A stretch of DNA of 23,322 nt, taken from assembly GCA_947179265.1 (NCBI GenBank), contig CAMXBB010000002.1, positions 1 to 23,322 on the forward strand, read 5' to 3'. Position numbers and translations under genes: made by a program. The DNA comes from an uncultured Bacillota bacterium (lineage in GTDB: Bacteria > Bacillota_I > Bacilli_A > RF39 > UBA660). The notes under the pieces are model-generated. The model had not been told where the DNA came from. It worked only from the letters and a program-made list of their open reading frames with translations, and searched no databases. This document shows positions 1 to 7,494 of this stretch, one piece after another; the first letter of the stretch is position 1, and the number at the start of each line of letters is the position of its first letter.

Positions 1-87
1 TATAGATATGATATTGGGGATACTATTAAAATAACTTATATTAGAGATAATAAAGAAAAAGAAGTATCAATTACTTTAAAGGATTAG
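1..87 (+). CDS. C-terminal fragment of an HtrA-like serine protease (PDZ end), truncated by the window edge
   Basis: Only the last 28 codons and the TAG stop are in the window; the 5' part lies outside. The peptide reads IGDTIKITYIRDNKEKEVSI followed by TLKD. The 'GDTv.vt..Rd.ke..v.vtL' pattern is what the last strands of a PDZ domain look like at the C-terminus of DegP/HtrA proteases. HtrA genes commonly sit near yycJ and rlmH in Firmicutes, and both are found further along this window, which supports the guess. The identification rests on a very short stretch, so any PDZ-ended protein is possible. The stop codon lies inside the stem of the terminator that follows. Confidence 0.45.
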   Translation, partial: YRYDIGDTIKITYIRDNKEKEVSITLKD

Positions 88-106
88 TGTACTAATCCTT
101 TTTTTT
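81..106 (+). terminator. Intrinsic terminator of the upstream HtrA-like gene
   Basis: GGATTAG (81-87) pairs with CTAATCC (92-98) around a 4-nt loop and is followed by eight T (99-106). The left arm contains the TAG stop codon of the upstream gene. Confidence 0.9.
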
Positions 107-110
107 AATG

Positions 111-116
111 TATAAT
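111..116 (+). promoter_or_regulatory. Probable -10 element for ychF
   Basis: A perfect TATAAT lies 24 nt before the ychF start and directly after the upstream terminator. No convincing -35 hexamer is seen at 16-18 bp, because the region is occupied by the terminator. The ychF ribosome binding site AGAGGA is at 128-133. Confidence 0.45.
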
Positions 117-139
117 AGTCAGTGAAAAGAGGAATGTAT

Positions 140-1246
140 ATGTCATTAAAAGCTGGTATAGTAGGATTACCTAATGTTGGTAAATCAACTTTATTTAACG
201 CTATAACTAAAAAAAATATCTTAGCAGCAAATTATCCGTTCGCTACTATTGATCCAAATGTTGGTGTAGTAACAGTACCTGATAAAAGATTGGATTACTT
301 AAATAATTTATATCAACCAAAGAGTTTAGTACCAACTGCTTATGAGTTTATCGATATAGCTGGATTAGTAAAGGGTGCTAGTAATGGTGAAGGATTAGGT
401 AATAAGTTCTTAAGCCATATTAGAGAAGTGGATGCTATAGTTGAAGTAGTAAGATGTTTTGATGATAAGGATATTACCCATGTTGAAGGTGGAGTTGATC
501 CAATCAGAGATATCGAAATTATCAATGTCGAATTAATACTTGCTGATTTAGAAGTAGTGCAAAATAGATTAAATAAGTTAGGTAAGAAAGTAACGATGAC
601 TAAGGATAAGCAAGAATTACTTGAAATTAATACTATGAAGAAATGTATTGATGCATTAGAAAAAAATATACCTCTTCGTCTAGTAGAATTTGATGATCAA
701 GAAAAGGTAATATTAAAGAACTTCTCTTTAATAACTTATAAACCAATCATCTATGCTGCAAACGTATCTGAAGAAACAATTGCAGTTGGTAGAAATGAAT
801 ATACTGATAAGGTATCCGAATATGCTAAAAACGAGAATGCTAGAGTTATCGTAATGTGTGCTAAGATTGAAGCGGAGCTTGCTGATATGGCAGATGAAGA
901 TCGAACACTATTTATGGAAGACTTAGGTATTAAAAATAGTGGATTAGATAAGCTAATATTTGCAACTTATGACTTATTAGGCTTAGCAACATTCTTTACA
1001 TCTGGTATCGATGAGTGTCGTGCGTGGACTTTTAAAAAAGGAATGAAAGCACCTGAATGTGCTGGAATAATACATACTGATTTTGAAAAAGGATTTATTA
1101 AAGCCGAAGTAATTGGATATGATGATCTATTTGAGTATGGTTCTGAACTAAGAGTAAAAGAAGCTGGTAAGGTAAGATTAGAAGGTAAAGATTATCTAAT
1201 GCAAGATGGCGATATCGTATATTTTAGATTTAATGTAACTAAGTAA
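140..1246 (+). CDS. ychF: Redox-regulated ribosome-binding ATPase YchF (Obg-like P-loop protein)
   Basis: YchF belongs to the Obg branch of P-loop GTPases but prefers ATP; it binds ribosomes and is linked to stress responses. The start MSLKAGIVGLPNVGKST is diagnostic, with the P-loop at residues 9-16. The usual NKxD nucleotide-specificity motif is replaced (AANVSEE region), as is normal for YchF. The C-terminal part (from about residue 280) is the TGS domain and ends in ...DGDIVYFRFNV. The ATG at 140 is chosen over upstream GTG 122 and ATG 134 because AGAGGA (128-133) is 6 nt before it and the family begins exactly there. At 368 aa it is full length. It has its own terminator. In B. subtilis the orthologue (yyaF/engD) sits directly before rpsF; here another gene intervenes. 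Confidence 0.97.
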   Translation: MSLKAGIVGLPNVGKSTLFNAITKKNILAANYPFATIDPNVGVVTVPDKRLDYLNNLYQPKSLVPTAYEFIDIAGLVKGASNGEGLGNKFLSHIREVDAIVEVVRCFDDKDITHVEGGVDPIRDIEIINVELILADLEVVQNRLNKLGKKVTMTKDKQELLEINTMKKCIDALEKNIPLRLVEFDDQEKVILKNFSLITYKPIIYAANVSEETIAVGRNEYTDKVSEYAKNENARVIVMCAKIEAELADMADEDRTLFMEDLGIKNSGLDKLIFATYDLLGLATFFTSGIDECRAWTFKKGMKAPECAGIIHTDFEKGFIKAEVIGYDDLFEYGSELRVKEAGKVRLEGKDYLMQDGDIVYFRFNVTK

Positions 1247-1275
1247 ACTTTATTCATTTTGAATAAAGTTTTTTT
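1246..1275 (+). terminator. Intrinsic terminator of ychF
   Basis: AACTTTATTC (1246-1255) pairs perfectly with GAATAAAGTT (1261-1270) around ATTTT, followed by T to 1275. It starts at the last base of the stop codon. Confidence 0.92.
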
Positions 1276-1297
1276 AAATTAAAAGTAATTTAAGATT

Positions 1298-1327
1298 TTC
1301 TCCTGTACATGTATTATGAAAGGAGAA
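1298..1327 (+). promoter_or_regulatory. Inverted repeat that could mask the Shine-Dalgarno of the Rpn-type gene
   Basis: TTCTCCT (1298-1304) is the exact complement of AGGAGAA (1321-1327), which is the ribosome binding site of the gene starting at 1335. The 16-nt loop contains the palindrome TACATGTA (1306-1313) and a possible -10 TATTAT (1312-1317). If transcription begins at that -10, the left arm is not in the RNA and no masking occurs. If RNA reads through from ychF, the hairpin could hold translation down. The alternative is a protein-binding dyad over the promoter. Confidence 0.4.
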
Positions 1328-1334
1328 TAAAAAT

Positions 1335-2171
1335 ATGAAAGAAGATAGTTTACTAGTATCAGATACAACGTTTAAATATATGTTTAAACACGAGATATTT
1401 CAAAGAAGAATGATAAGAGCAATAAAGCATTATACAAATATCAATCTATCAAATTATGAACTTATCAATAATGAAATAAATACAGGAACTAAGACGATTA
1501 AAGATAAGCGAATGGATTTAGTATTTAAGGGTGAAGATCATTTTGTAATAATTGAAATGGAACAATTTTATCATGATTATAATGAGATAAAGGACTATGG
1601 ATATTTATATAGTGTAGCTGGAACACATAGTAAAAGTGGAGAAGAATATAAAAATGTAAAAACAACACTTATATTATTTGCAAACTATGTTCCATCAAAG
1701 CTAAAAAATATGGATGATTTACTTTTAAATTATCGCTTTAAAGACGAGTTACATAATATGACCAAAGAAGACATTGAATCTTACGAATTTCTTCTTCCAA
1801 ATCTCCATAAGATGAATTATAATGAATGTAATGAACACAAGAAATTCTTATGGTTATTTTCATGTAATACAATAGAAGAAATGAAAAGTGTTGTAGACAA
1901 TGATGAAGATAAAGAGATAATTCATGAATTGGAGAGATTAAATATGGATGAGAACTTTAGATTTGAATATGATGCTGAGCAAAGTCAAAAAATGATGGTT
2001 AATTCTGCAAGAAAAGAAGGAATAGCAGAAGGTATTGAACAAGGCATCGAACAAGAACGTATCAATAGTATTAAGGTTTTATCCATGAATGGTATTTCTG
2101 ATGAAAAAATAGCTGAGTCTTATGGTTTAACTATTGAAGAAGTAAAAGAAATATTAGAAAATAATAAATAG
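1335..2171 (+). CDS. Rpn family / PD-(D/E)XK nuclease-like protein
   Basis: This 278-aa protein matches the Rpn (recombination-promoting nuclease, 'PDDEXK_2') pattern. It opens with a 'sDttFKymF' start, then D61 (KRMDLVF) and a second acidic strand at 72-77 (IIEMEQ), then the tail sequence ARKEGIAEGIEQGIEQE (about 225-241), typical of this family, and a final helix pair (GISDEKIAESYGLTIEEVKE). Rpn proteins are DNA endonucleases promoting RecA-independent recombination and are often annotated as transposase-like. The usual ExQ/ExK appears here as E74-M-E76, so a catalytic position may be altered. Ribosome binding site AGGAGA is at 1321-1326. The gene sits between ychF and rpsF, which are usually adjacent, suggesting insertion. 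A role is not established. Confidence 0.75.
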   Translation: MKEDSLLVSDTTFKYMFKHEIFQRRMIRAIKHYTNINLSNYELINNEINTGTKTIKDKRMDLVFKGEDHFVIIEMEQFYHDYNEIKDYGYLYSVAGTHSKSGEEYKNVKTTLILFANYVPSKLKNMDDLLLNYRFKDELHNMTKEDIESYEFLLPNLHKMNYNECNEHKKFLWLFSCNTIEEMKSVVDNDEDKEIIHELERLNMDENFRFEYDAEQSQKMMVNSARKEGIAEGIEQGIEQERINSIKVLSMNGISDEKIAESYGLTIEEVKEILENNK

Positions 2172-2199
2172 ATAGGCAGACTTTTATGTCTATCTTTTT
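2170..2199 (+). terminator. Possible weak terminator of the Rpn-type gene
   Basis: AGAT and AGAC (2170-2182) can pair with GTCT and ATCT (2188-2195) around TTTTAT, with a bulge in the left arm, followed by a T-rich stretch. The bulge makes it weaker than the other terminators in the window. Confidence 0.45.
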
Positions 2200-2235
2200 C
2201 TATTCGTAAATAATATATAATATGGTTTTTTATTG

Positions 2236-2264
2236 TTTACAAAGAATACCTAAGGTGTTATAAT
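2236..2264 (+). promoter_or_regulatory. Strong sigma-A-type promoter of the rpsF-ssb-rpsR operon
   Basis: TTTACA (2236-2241), a 17-bp spacer and TATAAT (2259-2264), with TG one base upstream of the -10 (extended -10). The predicted start near 2271 places the whole hairpin-rich leader (2271-2324) in the mRNA. Confidence 0.85.
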
Positions 2265-2270
2265 ACGCCT

Positions 2271-2324
2271 AGAGCGAAAGCTCCTTGCTTAAGGAAATCT
2301 TAAGCCGAATAGACCATAAGGAGG
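2271..2324 (+). promoter_or_regulatory. Structured rpsF 5' leader, candidate S6:S18 autoregulatory RNA
   Basis: Three elements are visible. First, GAGC-GAAA-GCTC (2272-2283) is a GNRA tetraloop hairpin. Second, GCTTAAG (2287-2293) pairs with CTTAAGC (2299-2305) around GAAAT, and its end overlaps CCG (2304-2306). Third, CTCCTT (2281-2286) is fully complementary to AAGGAG (2318-2323), the rpsF Shine-Dalgarno. The outer and inner pairings with a 3'-side unpaired CCG are the layout described for the bacterial S6:S18-binding leader of rpsF. CTC (2281-2283) is shared by hairpin 1 and the masking helix, so the two are mutually exclusive. Binding by S6:S18 is inferred from the architecture. Confidence 0.65.
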
Positions 2325-2331
2325 TGTTATG

Positions 2332-2622
2332 ATGAACAAATACGAAATGATGTTCATAGTTAAAACTACTATTGATGAGGGAGCAATTAAAAGTGTTGCT
2401 GAAAACCTAAAATCAGTTATTACTTCTATGAAGGGTGAATTGACTGAAGAAAAAGAAATCGGTAATAAAAAGTTAGCTTATCCAATTAACAAAGAAATCA
2501 CAGGATTTTACTATGTATTTAATTTCAATGCTAACAACGAATTAGTTGCAGAACTAGATCGTAAAGCAAAGATTGATGAAAATATCATAAGACATATGAT
2601 TATTTCATTAGATGAGGAATAA
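2332..2622 (+). CDS. rpsF: Ribosomal protein S6 (bS6)
   Basis: bS6 is a 30S platform protein that binds as a heterodimer with S18. The sequence MNKYEMMFIVKTTIDE and the region KKLAYPINKEITGFYYVFNF are characteristic, and 96 aa is a normal length. Two ATG codons are in tandem (2329 and 2332). AAGGAGG at 2318-2324 is 7 nt from the second and only 4 nt from the first, and the family begins with M-x-K-Y-E, so 2332 is preferred. It is the first gene of the rpsF-ssb-rpsR operon, with a strong promoter and a leader that pairs with its ribosome binding site. Confidence 0.95.
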   Translation: MNKYEMMFIVKTTIDEGAIKSVAENLKSVITSMKGELTEEKEIGNKKLAYPINKEITGFYYVFNFNANNELVAELDRKAKIDENIIRHMIISLDEE

Positions 2623-2625
2623 AAT

Positions 2626-3081
2626 ATGAATAATGTATGTTTAGTTGGAAGATTAACAAGAGATCCAGAGCTTAGAACTACTTCTACTGGTGTATCTAAT
2701 TGTAGATTTAGTATAGCAGTAGATGGAAGACCAGGAGCTAATGGAGAACCTCATACAGATTTTATTAATATTGTTGTTTGGAGAAATCAAGCAGAAAATG
2801 TTAGTAAGTATTGTAAGAAAGGTTCTATGGTTGGTGTAGTTGGTAGAATCCAAACAGGTAGCTATCAAGCTCAAGATGGAAGTACAAGATATACTACTGA
2901 TGTTGTAGCAGACAATGTTAGATTCTTAAGTAGTAAAAATGGTGGAGGATCTGAATTCACAGATTCAATGCCAGATTATAGTATGGGAGATCAACAAGCA
3001 CAACCTACTAATTTAGAAGAAGATCCATTTAAAGATTTAGGCTCAGAAGTAGTTTTAAGTGATGATGATTTACCATTTTAG
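2626..3081 (+). CDS. ssb: Single-stranded DNA-binding protein
   Basis: SSB coats single-stranded DNA in replication, repair and recombination and recruits partners through its acidic C-terminal tip. The OB-fold start MNNVCLVGRLTRDPELR and the central region TDFINIVVWRNQAENV are canonical. A Gly/Gln-containing linker follows from about residue 105 and the protein ends in SDDDLPF, the partner-binding tip. The length of 151 aa is normal. Its ribosome binding site GAGGAA (2614-2619) lies inside the end of rpsF, 3 nt upstream, pointing to coupled translation in the S6-SSB-S18 operon. Confidence 0.97.
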   Translation: MNNVCLVGRLTRDPELRTTSTGVSNCRFSIAVDGRPGANGEPHTDFINIVVWRNQAENVSKYCKKGSMVGVVGRIQTGSYQAQDGSTRYTTDVVADNVRFLSSKNGGGSEFTDSMPDYSMGDQQAQPTNLEEDPFKDLGSEVVLSDDDLPF

Positions 3082-3096
3082 AAAGGAATGAATAAA

Positions 3097-3312
3097 ATGG
3101 CTGAATTTTATAGAAAGAAAAAGAAAATTTGTCAAATGTGCGCTGGTAAAAGCGTAGATTATAAAGATGTAGCTATTGTTTCTAAATACATTAATGAAAA
3201 AGGTAAAATAATGCCTAGACGTATGACTGGAGCATGTGCAAAACATCAAAGACATATAGCTCAACAAATTAAAAGAGCACGTTTTATGGGATTAATTCCA
3301 TTTGTAAAATAA
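3097..3312 (+). CDS. rpsR: Ribosomal protein S18 (bS18), cysteine-containing form
   Basis: bS18 binds S6 on the platform of the 30S subunit. The block VDYKDVAIVSKYINEKGKI and the motif PRRMTG identify it. The product is 71 aa. Start 3097 is chosen over the in-frame ATG at 3088 because AAAGGA (3082-3087) abuts 3088 but is 9 nt from 3097, and S18 typically begins M-A. The protein has C-Q-M-C near the N-terminus and C-A-K-H later (TGACAKHQR). This CxxC...CxxH arrangement is consistent with the zinc-binding form of S18. It is the last gene of the operon and is followed by a strong terminator. Confidence 0.96.
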   Translation: MAEFYRKKKKICQMCAGKSVDYKDVAIVSKYINEKGKIMPRRMTGACAKHQRHIAQQIKRARFMGLIPFVK

Positions 3313-3317
3313 TGACC

Positions 3318-3348
3318 AAAGATGAGTACTCAGCTATTCATCTTTTTT
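3318..3348 (+). terminator. Intrinsic terminator of the rpsF-ssb-rpsR operon
   Basis: An 11-bp stem (3318-3328 with 3335-3345, one G-T wobble) carries a 6-nt loop CTCAGC, and the T tract runs to 3348. Confidence 0.93.
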
Positions 3349-3369
3349 AATGCATTTTGAATGTTTATT

Positions 3370-3378
3370 TGATATAAT
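3370..3378 (+). promoter_or_regulatory. Extended -10 promoter for rplI-dnaB
   Basis: TGATATAAT at 3370-3378 combines the extended TG with a perfect TATAAT; no good -35 is visible. It is placed after the rpsR terminator and 25 nt before rplI, so rplI starts a separate transcript from the S6-S18 operon. Confidence 0.7.
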
Positions 3379-3403
3379 ATTTTAAAGAAAGCGAGTGAAA
3401 AAT

Positions 3404-3841
3404 ATGAAAGTAATTTTGCTTACAGATGTAAAAAAACAAGGTAAAAAAGATCAAGTTATAGATGTATCTGATGGATATGCAAATAACTTCTTAATTAATA
3501 AAGGATTAGCAGTTCCATATAACGATGCTAATAAGAAAAAGTTAGAAAGAGATTTGAATAATAGAGCTATGGAAGAAGAAGCTCTAATTAAAGAATGTGA
3601 AGAAATAAAAAAGAAGCTATCTAATGTTACAGTTAAATTTAAAGTTAAAACAAGTAACGATGGAAGAATGTTTGGAACTATTTCTAGTAAACAAATATCA
3701 GATGAATTAAAGAAATTAGGTTATGATATCGATAAGAAAAAAATAGAAAGTGATCATCCAATTGATTCACTAGGAACTCATATCGTAAAAGTAAGCTTGC
3801 ATAAAAAGGTTGTGTGTGATTTAAAAGTAATGGCAGAGTAA
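3404..3841 (+). CDS. rplI: Ribosomal protein L9 (bL9)
   Basis: bL9 binds 23S rRNA near the L1 stalk and helps reading-frame maintenance. The start MKVILLTDVKKQGKKD followed by DGYANNFLINKGLA is the signature of the N-terminal domain. A Lys/Glu-rich connecting helix occupies about residues 45-75, and the C-terminal domain includes DGRMFGTISSKQI. The product is 145 aa, normal for the family. ATG 3404 is used rather than GTG 3395 because homologues begin exactly with MKVILL. The ribosome binding site is weak (GAGTG before the start). dnaB follows after 13 nt, the usual rplI-dnaB pair. Confidence 0.96.
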   Translation: MKVILLTDVKKQGKKDQVIDVSDGYANNFLINKGLAVPYNDANKKKLERDLNNRAMEEEALIKECEEIKKKLSNVTVKFKVKTSNDGRMFGTISSKQISDELKKLGYDIDKKKIESDHPIDSLGTHIVKVSLHKKVVCDLKVMAE

Positions 3842-3854
3842 GGAAGTGTTTTTC

Positions 3855-5213
3855 ATGAATGAAAGTAGAAAAAGTGATCCTAAAAATCTAGAAGCAGAAA
3901 TGGCTGTTTTAGGTTGTGGATTCTTGTCTAGTACAGCATTAGAGAAGATTTGTGAAGAATTAAATGCCGATATGTTCTTTGAGAAAAAAAATGGTATTAT
4001 TTTTAATGCTATGAAGGAACTTCAAGCCAGACATGAGACGATGGATGCTACTATTTTAAAAAATGAGATTGAAAAAGTAACTCCAATAAATGCTATTGAT
4101 GGAGTGGAATATCTAAGTGAGGTTATTGATTCAGTAGTCTCAGCATCCAATGTTGATTCATATATTTCAATAATTAGAGAAAAAGCTTTAAGAAGAAATC
4201 TAATTTCAGTATGTGAAAAAATAGAGAATAATGCTAGAGATGAAGCTCATGATGCAAGTAGCATTGTTGAAGCTGCTGAGAAACAAATATTTGAAGTAAC
4301 TAAGACAAGAAAGACTGGGGCTTTTAAAACTAGTGCTCAAGTAGTTGCATCAGCTAATGAGCAATTACTTGCCTTATCTAAAAGAGGTAGTGATATAACA
4401 GGAATTGCTACGGGCTTTTATGATTTAGATAATATGACTAGTGGTTTTCATCCAAATGAATTAATAATTATAGCTGCAAGACCAGCAATGGGAAAAACAG
4501 CATTTGCTTTAAATATAGCAGTTAATGCCGCATTATCATCTGGTAAAAGTGTAGCTATATTTAACTTAGAGATGAGCGCTGAACAATTGATGTTTCGTAT
4601 GATATCTGCTGTTGGTGGAGTTGAAGGTAGTGTTTTAAAGACTGGTAAGCTTACCAATGATGATTGGAAACATGCCAAGGAAGCCATGAGTGAACTTAAA
4701 GATGCTCCATTATATTTTGAAGATACTCCAGGTATTACAATTGGTGAGATAAGATCTAAATGTCGAAAGTTACATAGTCAAGGAAGTGGACTGGGACTTG
4801 TTGTAATAGATTACTTACAACTTATTAGTGGTGGACCTGGATATGGAAATAATCGTCAACAAGAGGTATCAGATATATCTCGTGGACTTAAGACAATGGC
4901 TATGGAACTTGGTGTACCAGTAGTTGCATTAGCGCAATTATCACGTAGTGTTGAAGGAAGAGAAAATAAAAGACCTATAATGTCTGACTTACGTGAATCA
5001 GGATCAATCGAGCAAGATGCTGATATAGTATCATTCCTTTATCGTGATGATTACTATAATAAACCAGCAGGTCAAATCGAAGAAAGCAGTGTTTCGATTT
5101 CTGAATTGATAATTGGTAAACATCGTAATGGTGCTACGGGAACAATTGAATTGTTGTTCCAAAAGAACATCAGTAATTTCGCCAATTACGTAAAAACTGC
5201 TCAAGAGAATTAG
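3855..5213 (+). CDS. dnaB: Replicative DNA helicase DnaB
   Basis: This is the hexameric 5'-3' helicase at the replication fork (called DnaC in B. subtilis). The N-terminal primase-interacting domain (DPKNLEAEMAVLG, residues about 7-100) is joined by a linker to the RecA-like motor. The Walker A motif ARPAMGKT ends at Thr215, Walker B is VVIDYLQLI, and later motifs include LSRSVEGRENKRP and DLRESGSIEQDAD. It is 452 aa, full length. ATG 3855 is chosen over GTG 3846 because AAGGAAG (3840-3846) is 8 nt before it. It forms one unit with rplI; the M23 peptidase gene follows 8 nt after the stop. No intein or truncation is seen. Confidence 0.97.
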   Translation: MNESRKSDPKNLEAEMAVLGCGFLSSTALEKICEELNADMFFEKKNGIIFNAMKELQARHETMDATILKNEIEKVTPINAIDGVEYLSEVIDSVVSASNVDSYISIIREKALRRNLISVCEKIENNARDEAHDASSIVEAAEKQIFEVTKTRKTGAFKTSAQVVASANEQLLALSKRGSDITGIATGFYDLDNMTSGFHPNELIIIAARPAMGKTAFALNIAVNAALSSGKSVAIFNLEMSAEQLMFRMISAVGGVEGSVLKTGKLTNDDWKHAKEAMSELKDAPLYFEDTPGITIGEIRSKCRKLHSQGSGLGLVVIDYLQLISGGPGYGNNRQQEVSDISRGLKTMAMELGVPVVALAQLSRSVEGRENKRPIMSDLRESGSIEQDADIVSFLYRDDYYNKPAGQIEESSVSISELIIGKHRNGATGTIELLFQKNISNFANYVKTAQEN

Positions 5214-5221
5214 GTGATAAT

Positions 5222-6736
5222 ATGAAAGAAAGAATATGGGGATTATTGATTTTAATTGTTGTCTCAGCAGTATTATTTTTTGCTGGGATGGATAATAGAG
5301 TGCTTGGGGATCCAATTGAAGCATACCAAGTATATTTAGATGGCGAGAAAATTGGTTTAATCAAATCAAAAGATGATTTTTTAAGTTTGATAGATAGAGA
5401 ACAAGAAGCTCTTAAGAAAAGATATAATGTAAGTAAAGTATATCCACCAAATGGCTTAGATATAAAAAAAGTGTATACTTATGAAACTGAAATGGTTTCT
5501 GAAGAATCAATTTATGATAGCATTAAGGATGTAGAACCTTTTACTATAGATGGTTACACAGTTACAATTACTTATAATCCAGAAACTTTATATGAAGATG
5601 GAACTCAAAAACATCCTGAGGGAGTAAAGAAAGTATACTTATTAGAAAAATCGTTGATAAAAGATGCACTTTATAATGTAGCAGCAGCGTTTATTGGTGA
5701 AGAAAATGTTGATAAATATAATAAAGGAACCCAAATTGAAATCGAAGATACTGGAGAGATTATCAATTCAATCTATTTTGATGATACGATAACCGTTAAA
5801 AAGGACTTGATTTCGACAGAGGAGTATATTTTTGATGATGTAAGTTCATTATCAAGATATCTATTATATGGTACTCTAGCAAATCAAAAAACATATACTA
5901 CTCAAGTTGGTGAGAATTTACAAGCCATAGCTACTGCTAATCAGTTGAATATTGAAGAATTACTTATAGCAAATCCTCAATATAAATCAGCAAATGTCTT
6001 ATTAGCTGAGGGCGAAAAGATTAATATAGGTCTTATAAATCCATTGGTAAATGTTGTATATCGTAAGACAGATGTTAGAAAAGTAGATATTGCTTATACA
6101 ACTGAATATAAATCAGATGATACTAAACCAAAGAGTTATAAGGCAGTAACAACAAAAGGACAAAAAGGTCAATCAAAAATAACTCAAGAGATTCGTTATA
6201 TTAACGGAGAAATTCAATCATTGCAAATAACTAGTAGTGAAACTATATCTCCAGTTGTAAACGAAGTCATTACCGTTGGTACTAAAGAAGGATCTGGTAG
6301 TACACATTATAATACAACACTTGGAAATGATGATTATTTTTGGCCAACTCTAGTTCCATTTACAATTGGTACTAGATTTGAATGGCGTTGGGGAAAACAT
6401 CATGATGGAATAGATATTTATGGAACAGGACATGGTTCACCTATATTTGCTGTTCATGATGGTACAGTATATCGTACAAATTATAATACGAAGGCTTCTA
6501 CAGGAATTGCAGTTTATATTGATCATGGTAATAACTATTATACAATCTACATGCATCTATCCAAGATATTAGTTAAGGAAGGACAAAAGGTTAAAAAGGG
6601 TCAACAAGTTGGAAAGATGGGAAATACAGGTAATTCATATGGAACACATTTACACTTAGCCGTATTTACTGGAGCTCCACCTTATAGTATGAATAGTAAA
6701 GCTGTTGACCCATGTAAGACGATATTCACATGTTAG
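5222..6736 (+). CDS. Membrane-anchored M23 (LytM-type) peptidase with LysM and G5-like domains
   Basis: A cell-wall peptidase or hydrolase of 504 aa. Residues about 5-22 form an N-terminal membrane segment without an obvious cleavage site. A mixed region rich in charged residues follows, then a LysM-like peptidoglycan-binding domain (YTTQVGENLQAIA onward, about 220-265). Next comes a G5-like region (about 275-355, KAVTTKGQKGQSKITQEIRY), and finally the M23 domain. Zinc ligands are in place: H394 and D398 (HDGID), and H476/H478 (HLHL). It likely cleaves peptidoglycan cross-bridges at the outer face of the membrane. It lies between dnaB and yycJ, a position often taken by the WalRK signalling genes that control wall hydrolases in Firmicutes. 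Confidence 0.9.
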   Translation: MKERIWGLLILIVVSAVLFFAGMDNRVLGDPIEAYQVYLDGEKIGLIKSKDDFLSLIDREQEALKKRYNVSKVYPPNGLDIKKVYTYETEMVSEESIYDSIKDVEPFTIDGYTVTITYNPETLYEDGTQKHPEGVKKVYLLEKSLIKDALYNVAAAFIGEENVDKYNKGTQIEIEDTGEIINSIYFDDTITVKKDLISTEEYIFDDVSSLSRYLLYGTLANQKTYTTQVGENLQAIATANQLNIEELLIANPQYKSANVLLAEGEKINIGLINPLVNVVYRKTDVRKVDIAYTTEYKSDDTKPKSYKAVTTKGQKGQSKITQEIRYINGEIQSLQITSSETISPVVNEVITVGTKEGSGSTHYNTTLGNDDYFWPTLVPFTIGTRFEWRWGKHHDGIDIYGTGHGSPIFAVHDGTVYRTNYNTKASTGIAVYIDHGNNYYTIYMHLSKILVKEGQKVKKGQQVGKMGNTGNSYGTHLHLAVFTGAPPYSMNSKAVDPCKTIFTC

Positions 6737-7494
6737 TATCAGTATTAGCAAGTGGATCAGAAGGTAATTCCACATTAATTCAAACTAAGAACAAAAAGAT
6801 ATTGATTGATTTGGGTATGAATAATAAATATATTACTACTATGTTAGGTGAATTAGGTATTCAACCTAGTGACATTGATTATGTTTTAATAACTCATACC
6901 CATAGTGATCATACAGGAGCTATGAAGACTTTCTTTAAAAAAAATGAACCATTTGTTTTTTTAGATGAGAAGATGATGGTTGATTTGGATTTCCTAAGTG
7001 ATTATAAGAATTTGTGTTTTGATTCTGGTGAATTAGTATTTGATGATTTAATTATCGAACCATTTAATACTAGTCATGATGCTCCAGGTAGTAGAGGATA
7101 CATAATTAAAGAAGGAGATTCATCTTTCGTATATGTAACAGATACAGGATATATAAATTATAAGTTATTTGATAAGCTTAAGAATCATTCAATATATGTT
7201 TTTGAAAGCAATCATGATCCTGAATTATTGATGCATAGTAAATATCCAGCATGGCTTAGAAATAGAATTGCTAGTGATCTAGGGCACTTATCTAATGATC
7301 AAGCAGGATTCTACTTAAGTAAGTTGATTGGTCCAAAAACAAAAGAGGTTGTATTAGCTCACTTATCAAAAGAAAATAATGATCCAGATATTGCTCTTAA
7401 TAGAGTAAGTGAGTGTCTAAGAGATAATGATGTTGAATTTGATAATATAATAGTTGCAAAGCAAAGAGAAAGAGTAGATTGTATAGAAGTATGA
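6730..7494 (+). CDS. yycJ: YycJ/WalJ-type metallo-beta-lactamase-fold hydrolase
   Basis: YycJ is an MBL-fold protein, a predicted 5'-3' exonuclease linked to replication and cell-wall coordination in the walRK operon of Bacilli. The start MLVSVLASGSEGNSTLI and the metal motif THTHSDHTG (H56, H58, D60, H61) fit the family. Later metal ligands are in TSHDAPGSRG, VTDTGYI and ESNHDPELL. The 254 aa is normal. The start overlaps the end of the M23 gene by 7 nt and has a poor ribosome binding site, suggesting translation coupled to the upstream gene. Its TGA stop overlaps the rlmH start (ATGA). Confidence 0.9.
   Translation: MLVSVLASGSEGNSTLIQTKNKKILIDLGMNNKYITTMLGELGIQPSDIDYVLITHTHSDHTGAMKTFFKKNEPFVFLDEKMMVDLDFLSDYKNLCFDSGELVFDDLIIEPFNTSHDAPGSRGYIIKEGDSSFVYVTDTGYINYKLFDKLKNHSIYVFESNHDPELLMHSKYPAWLRNRIASDLGHLSNDQAGFYLSKLIGPKTKEVVLAHLSKENNDPDIALNRVSECLRDNDVEFDNIIVAKQRERVDCIEV

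Noticed and set aside
340..525. Reverse-strand open frame within ychF, and similar frames opposite dnaB, pheT, the transporter and the cassette genes
   Set aside because: No ribosome binding sites and no recognisable protein features; they mirror strongly coding plus-strand genes.
5031..5364. Reverse-strand open frames across the dnaB/M23 junction
   Set aside because: They overlap two clearly coding genes and a working ribosome binding site, and have no start signals of their own.
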